Below are positions 23,542 to 26,253 of a stretch of 26,253 nt of DNA, in pieces. The DNA lies in the NCBI GenBank assembly GCA_009881125.1, contig WXFH01000010.1, positions 1 to 26,253 on the forward strand, read 5' to 3'. Numbering within the stretch: the stretch's first letter is position 1; each line of letters starts with the position of its first letter. The notes under the pieces were generated by a model, which made no database searches, was not told where the DNA came from, and saw nothing but the letters and a program-made list of their open reading frames with translations. Made by a program: the position numbers and the translations under genes. Source of the DNA: Acidaminobacter sp. (GTDB lineage Bacteria > Bacillota_A > Clostridia > Peptostreptococcales > Acidaminobacteraceae).

Positions 23542-24846
23542 CTATTTCACAGCCGCCTCAAACACATTCTCCGCGTTTGTCTCTGTGGCAAAAAAGGACG
23601 CCAGCACACTAATCGTAACCACTACAATCAGAATCAAGAACGCTTTGTCATAGCCAACCTGCGGCGTCGCGCTGTAGGTGTCGAGAATTCTACCCATAAA
23701 TACCGGAACAATGGCCGCCCCTGCAAAGCCAATGCAGTTCACTACACCTGTCGCAATGCCTGACAGCCGCCTGTCGTTGACTTCGTTGGCAATGGTCCAC
23801 GTCATGGTGAAGTTGGTGATCGCAAAGCCGTGCAGGAACAAGAACACAGGCAGGATTGCCACAGGGATTCCAACGTAAACAAACAACAGCCATCCAATCA
23901 GCGAAACAACGCTCAGCACGACCAGCACCGGCTTTCTTCTCTTGATTCGGTCGGAGACGTACCCAATAACCATGGCGCCCACTGCAGACCCCGCGACCGC
24001 GGCAATGATCATATTCGCAGCCTGAACCCGCTCCAGCCCGTAGGATTCCATGAGGTATGGCACGCCAAACTGCCCCAGGAGTACAATGTAGCCTACGTAC
24101 ATACCTATGTTAACGATCGAGACCGTCCAGGTTCTCGGATTGGACAAAACAGACTTCAATGCTGGCAGCACTTTGACATCAGACTTTGCTGATGGTCTTC
24201 CTTCAAGCTCATCCATCCCCGGCAGCCCCATCTCAGTCGGGTCATCCTTGACGAAGGCTTTAGTCAGACCGGCGAAAAACAGCATCATAATCCCAAGTGC
24301 GACGAAGGTCGTACGCCATCCCAATACCCCGGTCGCGTATACCAGCGGCGTTTGAGCCATGAGGGCGCCTGTGTTGGCAGCCAGTCCAACGAAACCGATC
24401 ATCAGCGCAAAGTTCCTGGAATAGAACCAGCGGGACTGGATTTTAATGAGACAAATGAATATGACGGAGACGCCAATTCCCACGATAAATCTTCCGAGGT
24501 ACGCCATTTCCAAGGTTGGCGCCAACCCGAAAATCACCGATCCAACTGCGGCCAGAATCGAAAACCACATCGCCGTCTTTCGCGGGCCAATCTTGTCTGC
24601 CAAAATGCCAGATGGGATCTGCATGATGAAGTAAGCATAAAAATACATTGATCCGATAGTCGCGAACTGAGCGGCACCAATTCCAAAGGTCTCCTGCAGC
24701 TCGGCCTTGACAACGCCCGTTGCCATTCTGTGAAAGGTAACGAAAATATACGTGAGCGCCAAGATGGTCCACACTACCCATCTGTATCTTTCGAGTTTCT
24801 TGACTTCCGGTCGGTCCAGAACATAGCCCTGATTGTTTTGCAACAC
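23542..24846 (-). CDS. MFS transporter
   Basis: A 434-aa major facilitator with 12 predicted TM segments. The loop 2-3 motif is GILADKIGPRKT, its repeat in the second half is GYVSDRIKRRKP, and a long central loop (about 205-230) separates the halves. The N-terminal region (FVTFHRMATGVVKAEL) resembles anion/organic-acid or nitrate-sugar-phosphate type MFS members. The substrate cannot be assigned. The start is GTG at 24846, with GGAGG 10 nt upstream; a TTG next to it is the alternative. It is transcribed alone. Confidence 0.88.
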   Translation of the reverse strand: MLQNNQGYVLDRPEVKKLERYRWVVWTILALTYIFVTFHRMATGVVKAELQETFGIGAAQFATIGSMYFYAYFIMQIPSGILADKIGPRKTAMWFSILAAVGSVIFGLAPTLEMAYLGRFIVGIGVSVIFICLIKIQSRWFYSRNFALMIGFVGLAANTGALMAQTPLVYATGVLGWRTTFVALGIMMLFFAGLTKAFVKDDPTEMGLPGMDELEGRPSAKSDVKVLPALKSVLSNPRTWTVSIVNIGMYVGYIVLLGQFGVPYLMESYGLERVQAANMIIAAVAGSAVGAMVIGYVSDRIKRRKPVLVVLSVVSLIGWLLFVYVGIPVAILPVFLFLHGFAITNFTMTWTIANEVNDRRLSGIATGVVNCIGFAGAAIVPVFMGRILDTYSATPQVGYDKAFLILIVVVTISVLASFFATETNAENVFEAAVK

Positions 24847-24854
24847 TTTCGATC

Positions 24855-24911
24855 AGCCTCCGCTTTCTCTTGGTTTTAGTTATTATAAAATATCACATGA
24901 GGGCGGAGGCT
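24855..24911 (-). promoter_or_regulatory. Inverted repeat able to mask the MFS ribosome site
   Basis: AGCCTCCGC (24855-24863), whose complement contains the GGAGG of the MFS gene, is perfectly complementary to GCGGAGGCT (24903-24911). If the transcript begins upstream of 24911, the ribosome site would be paired. A TATAAT at 24882-24887 (minus) lies inside the loop region, and starting there would avoid the pairing. Bases 24912-25080 are AT-rich without a gene. Confidence 0.35.
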
Positions 24912-25032
24912 TTCAACGTAAGAATATTTCGAATTTTAATAACTATTTTGATAAATATGAAAATAATTTCACTTTACCAAATGAGACTATTTTTTACATT
25001 TGTAAAGGCAATAGAGCTGGGGAAGGGCAAAA

Positions 25033-25042
25033 GACCATCGGC
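25033..25042. repeat. Single arm of GACCATCGGC repeat
   Basis: GACCATCGGC occurs once here, followed by a small hairpin GCTTAT / ATAAGC. No partner arm is found nearby. It is probably a remnant of the inverted-repeat family. Confidence 0.45.
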
Positions 25043-25089
25043 TTATCACATATAAGCGCAGTGTAAAATGTTAATAACTGTAATAAAAG

Positions 25090-25118
25090 TTGACACCAGG
25101 TAATTTATAAGCTATAGT
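25090..25118 (+). promoter_or_regulatory. Consensus sigma-A promoter
   Basis: TTGACA (25090-25095) and TATAGT (25113-25118) are separated by exactly 17 bp, the strongest promoter match in the window. The expected transcription start is near 25125. A terminator hairpin follows within 80 nt, before the small lysine-rich gene. Confidence 0.85.
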
Positions 25119-25124
25119 TAACAT

Positions 25125-25203
25125 AACGGCATTCACAAGAGGCGCGTGCTGTATTATATGGATAGTCATATCAAGCCACTTTACACAAAGTGGCTTTTGT
25201 TAT
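25125..25203 (+). ncRNA. Putative small RNA or attenuator leader
   Basis: Between the consensus promoter and 25203 there is no plausible ORF. The segment has a small hairpin ATATG / CATAT (25156-25160, 25167-25171) and ends in a perfect 10-bp terminator stem AAGCCACTTT / AAAGTGGCTT (25173-25182, 25187-25196) followed by a T-rich tract. The product would be about 75 nt. It could be a free small RNA, or a premature-termination leader controlling the gene at 25267. I do not recognise any known riboswitch class. Confidence 0.5.
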
Positions 25204-25266
25204 CTTTAAGTGTTCCATTTATATCTAACAATGCTTATATTTTACATTTAATAAAGGGGTGATCTC

Positions 25267-25380
25267 ATGGGTGATAAGAATCCAAACAAACAGAAAAAGA
25301 AGAAAAAGGAAGTCGAAAAGGTACAGGTGCTTGAACCGGAAACAACTGTCGTTAAGAACATCGTAAAGAGACGTTCGTAA
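25267..25380 (+). CDS. Small lysine-rich protein (37 aa)
   Basis: Encodes MGDKNPNKQKKKKKEVEKV followed by an acidic/valine stretch and a basic end KNIVKRRS. An AAGGGGTGA ribosome site lies 5 nt before the ATG. Small KKKK-rich proteins of this sort occur in Clostridia without known function; nucleic-acid binding would fit the charge but is a guess. It lies 64 nt after the terminator hairpin of the upstream leader, and may be made only by read-through. Confidence 0.65.
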   Translation: MGDKNPNKQKKKKKEVEKVQVLEPETTVVKNIVKRRS

Positions 25381-25506
25381 TGACGTCATGGACTTCAAAC
25401 CAGCGGTTTCAATTACCGCCTTCACTAGTCTCAACCTATGAAATGGAGCGATGCGCATTATGAAACCTCATCAGAGGCTCTACAAGCCGGAAACAAAGGA
25501 ACTCTT

Positions 25507-25761
25507 ATGGCTAGAAAGCTAAATCGCGGAGAAACCCCAAGAATGGCAGTTAAAGCACAGGCATTCAAAAAAAAGAACCGCCTCCGTGCGCTTCTCTCTG
25601 TTTGCTTAGTCGCAGCGGGGATCGGACTGATTGGGTTCGCGCTTGCTAAACTTGACATGCTGCCATTTGGTAAAGCAGCAGCAGAAGAAGATGTGTCGGT
25701 CACACAGGATTTGTTTATCCAGGACCGAGTTCCGTACCTGGCACGATTCTCGGAACGATAA
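25507..25761 (+). CDS. Small single-pass membrane protein (84 aa), unknown
   Basis: The protein has a basic N terminus (MARKLNRGETPRMAVKAQ...KKKNRLR), one TM segment (about residues 26-46, ALLSVCLVAAGIGLIGFALA) and an acidic extracytoplasmic tail of about 35 residues. The basic side implies an N-in, C-out topology. AAGGA lies about 7 nt before the ATG at 25507. An in-frame ATG at 25438 lacks a ribosome site. A 20-codon frame (25459-25521) overlaps its start and might be a leader peptide. I recognise no family. Confidence 0.5.
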   Translation: MARKLNRGETPRMAVKAQAFKKKNRLRALLSVCLVAAGIGLIGFALAKLDMLPFGKAAAEEDVSVTQDLFIQDRVPYLARFSER

Positions 25762-25868
25762 CGTTAAACAATTTTGAAAAGCTTGCAATCATTCAATTTC
25801 ATCAAAAACAACTTCTTCAATTTCGTTCTGCGTACCAGGTACATTTTAAAGAAGTTCGTTTCTGCCCA

Positions 25869-25898
25869 CACCCTCATTATAGCTACAATCCCTCGGAT
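25869..25898. repeat. Isolated copy of the 30-bp motif of the 138-bp repeat
   Basis: These 30 bases (beginning CACCCTCATTATAGCTAC) are identical to 26085-26114 and 26223-26252. What follows here is different, so this is a partial or ancestral copy upstream of the array. The rest of 25762-25988 shows no gene. Confidence 0.85.
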
Positions 25899-25988
25899 TT
25901 CGTTCCGCTCCACAATACTATTTAACTCTCAGTCTCTAAAAAATTCATCTCTTCTTTATCCCTCAAATTGCAGATCAGAGCTCCACTA

Positions 25989-26253
25989 CATCCTTCGTGA
26001 GTGACCCCCACCAGGCCTTCCGGCCTGGTGGATTTTTCTGTCCGCAGGACAGAAAAAAGCAGGGCGCGCATGCGCTTCTACTTGCACCCTCATTATAGCT
26101 ACAATCCCTCGGATGCTGCTGCGCGGCATCCTTCGTGAGTGACCCCCACCAGGCCTTCCGGCCTGGTGGATTTTTCTGTCCGCAGGACAGAAAAAAGCAG
26201 GGCGCGCATGCGCTTCTACTTGCACCCTCATTATAGCTACAATCCCTCGGATG
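25989..26253. repeat. 138-bp tandem repeat running off the window
   Basis: One complete unit (25989-26126) is followed directly by a second (26127 to window end), identical by eye over the 127 visible bases. Each unit holds a terminator-like hairpin CCACCAGGCC-TTCC-GGCCTGGTGG plus T-run, a second hairpin TTTTTCTGTCC-GCA-GGACAGAAAAA, the palindrome GCGCATGCGC, and a junction hairpin GGATGC / GCATCC. A reading frame crosses it because 138 is divisible by 3, but I see no ribosome site. The true copy number is unknown. Confidence 0.9.

Noticed and set aside
25986..26231. Minus-strand frame encoding a 46-aa repeat
   Set aside because: It arises because 138 is divisible by 3. It is full of hairpin and terminator sequence and has no start signal.

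Overview
The window looks like the chromosome of an anaerobic, low-to-mid GC member of the Bacillota, most likely Clostridia. The signs are strong GGAGG ribosome sites, sigma-A promoters, Rho-independent terminators, [FeFe]-hydrogenase-type proteins with a SpoIIE/PP2C phosphatase, a multi-subunit molybdenum hydroxylase and a BCCT betaine-type transporter. I do not name a species. There are no tRNA, rRNA, CRISPR, phage or transposase genes.

Region 1 (1-11.4 kb) is a catabolic island. A BTAD/AAA/TPR regulator (242-3277, +) faces a minus-strand series: DUF169 protein, 2Fe-2S subunit, FAD subunit and molybdopterin subunit of a xanthine-dehydrogenase-family enzyme, then a BCCT transporter, then a member of the HAL/PAL ammonia-lyase family. 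The lyase lacks the Ala-Ser-Gly triad that forms the MIO cofactor, which is the hallmark reported for ergothionase (ergothioneine trimethylamine-lyase). Next to a transporter for quaternary-ammonium compounds, this suggests uptake and cleavage of ergothioneine or a related histidine betaine, with the molybdenum enzyme perhaps acting on the product.

Region 2 (11.4-15.2 kb) has a ChrA-type transporter and a PadR-FetA-FetB set (regulator, ABC ATPase, permease) with a clear promoter and an overlapping inverted repeat. Both sit among unusual repeats.

Region 3 (15.2-20.1 kb) is a four-gene minus-strand operon: thioredoxin-like [2Fe-2S] ferredoxin, PAS-containing sensory (group C-like) [FeFe]-hydrogenase HydS, SpoIIE/PP2C phosphatase and a group B-like [FeFe]-hydrogenase. 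It is probably a hydrogen or redox sensing and signalling unit.

Region 4 (20.2-24.9 kb) has an orphan proA, a GT4 glycosyltransferase and an MFS transporter. Region 5 (24.9-26.25 kb) has a well-formed promoter, a short terminated transcript (possible small RNA or attenuator), a 37-aa lysine-rich protein, a small membrane protein and the start of a 138-bp tandem repeat running off the edge.

Three repeat families recur: (i) arrays of 24-bp units, with two unrelated unit sequences, that always end in GGTGCCAGAGCTTGCGA or its one-base variant; (ii) short elements bounded by GACCATCGGCA inverted repeats; (iii) the 138-bp tandem unit. No gene product explains any of them.
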